Source: Ornithodoros turicata
Taxonomy: Eukaryota > Arthropoda > Arachnida > Ixodida > Argasidae
Reading direction: 5' to 3'
DNA: 64,000 nt
Assembly: GCF_037126465.1 (NCBI RefSeq)
Contig: NC_088209.1
Location: 9,370,052-9,434,051 of the forward strand
Positions 63,061 through 64,000 of this stretch are shown here, piece after piece. Both the position numbers and the translations under genes were made by a program. Numbering within the stretch: the first letter of the stretch is position 1; each line of letters starts with the position of its first letter. The notes below the pieces were generated by a model that saw nothing but the letters and a program-made list of their open reading frames with translations, was not told the origin of the DNA and made no database searches.

Positions 63061-64000
63061 TAAAAAGGTAGAAACACAGCGTCTCAGGAACGGATGAGTC
63101 TTATCGCGGAGAAAACACAAGACTCGCCACACAAGCTGACGGACAAAAAGTACTTCGAGGGTCGTTCACTTCCAAGGAACGTTTCCGAACGAGACCTCAT
63201 CGCAGCACCGGCGTACTTGGAGTACGAAGTCAATCTCGAGGCGCACCTCCTGATTGTCTTCAAGAAAACTCCCAGGCTGACGAATACCAGGTACCACATG
63301 GTGCGCTAGTATACGTCTAAAAAAGGTCTAACTTGAGACTTTATGTATACCGATAAATTTAGACGTCTCCAAGCTGTTCATAACGATATACATTATTTCG
63401 ACGTCCGAGAAAGTAGTAATGACTCGACACAGACTGTCGGCAACTCACAACTTCGTCTAAACACGATTTAATTAGGAATTAGAGCGAATTGGGACACCCC
63501 ACATTAATCAGCACACTCCAGGGTGTCACCAGACTAATTGGGGAGCGTCCATCTCGTGTCCAGACCAAGCTGTGAGTGGGCGTCAACATGTGTCCATAAA
63601 AAAGAAAAAGTAGATAGAAATAGAGTGGAGAAAAACAATTTATTCGAAACTCAACGACGCCGTGGTGAGGAAACCGCTCCGAAATGTCCAAGTGACCAGC
63701 GCCGCCATGTTGATAGTTGGCGACGGGCAGTTGCAGAGATCGACGACAGGTGGCCACTTAGTTGCGAGGCATCACACCAGATGGCGCCACCATCACTGTT
63801 CTATGCGAGAAAGACAGGGAACAACAGGATACTTGCGGCGGGTAAAAATGGCAACACTGCTAAACAAGTCTAAGGATGCGAGAGAAAAGGTCCAACCGCT
63901 ACTGCTAAACAGCACGGAGAAAACAGTACGCATCGGGGAAAAGGCTTAGGGGGGGCGATCGGTTAGGCCTAACCACAGCGTCATAACACTATGCAGCGAA
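63061..64000. other. Unassigned region at the window end
   Basis: Nothing recognised. A plus-strand frame at 63094-63309 (70 codons) has a plausible composition but no family I can name; it lies opposite the upstream continuation of the LINE fragment and is probably chance. Confidence 0.4.

Overview
This window reads as a stretch of an arthropod nuclear genome, most likely a chelicerate such as a tick. That is an inference from the mix of families (BEL/Pao, Ty3/gypsy, Penelope-like, hAT, PIF/Harbinger-like and RNase H-bearing LINEs) and from the lack of operons or dense genes; no host gene identifies the species. I see no bacterial or viral genome organisation, no CRISPR array, no rRNA and no intact tRNA. 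Almost everything recognisable is a transposable element, many of them nested.

Layout. 0-8 kb: sparse repeats, a small inverted-repeat element (2032-2184) and a minus-strand hAT transposase broken by one in-frame TGA (2753-4882). 8.2-14.3 kb: a complete Ty3/gypsy element (A) with two LTRs and a 4-bp target duplication; its gag-pol reading frame is split by a nested 853-bp TIR element with a TTA duplication, and later shifted by a short tandem duplication in integrase. 18.5-24.3 kb: a structurally complete BEL/Pao element with near-identical LTRs, a 5-bp target duplication and one open 1794-codon gag-pol, the best candidate here for a recently active element. 25.6-37.0 kb: a giant imperfect palindrome (arms about 4.5-5 kb, loop 711 bp); the left arm carries a solo LTR and the right arm a 5'-truncated LINE, each with a 5-bp target duplication and each absent from the opposite arm, so both post-date the palindrome. 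37.0-37.9 kb: the GIY-YIG end of a Penelope-like element. 38.6-39.3 kb: a non-autonomous hAT element with a perfect 8-bp duplication. 39.3-46.4 kb: mostly unassigned, with a weak candidate for a terminal exon of a host gene.

46.4-64 kb is a nest of LINE copies. Into them have inserted a TIR element with perfect 33-bp ends (46891-47231), an inverted pair of Penelope-like 3' ends (47603-53836) which itself received a minus-strand Ty3/gypsy element (B, 47694-53046), a second hAT-type non-autonomous element (59308-59838) and a coding-poor LTR element with a lysine-tRNA type primer site (60047-61289). A different LINE with a zinc-binding C-terminal region lies at 62.4-63.1 kb.

The genes do not form a pathway; they are replication modules of independent mobile elements. 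The points most worth follow-up are the giant palindrome, the two hAT-type elements built of degenerate short words, hammerhead-ribozyme-like motifs at three Penelope-like 3' ends, and the apparently intact BEL/Pao.
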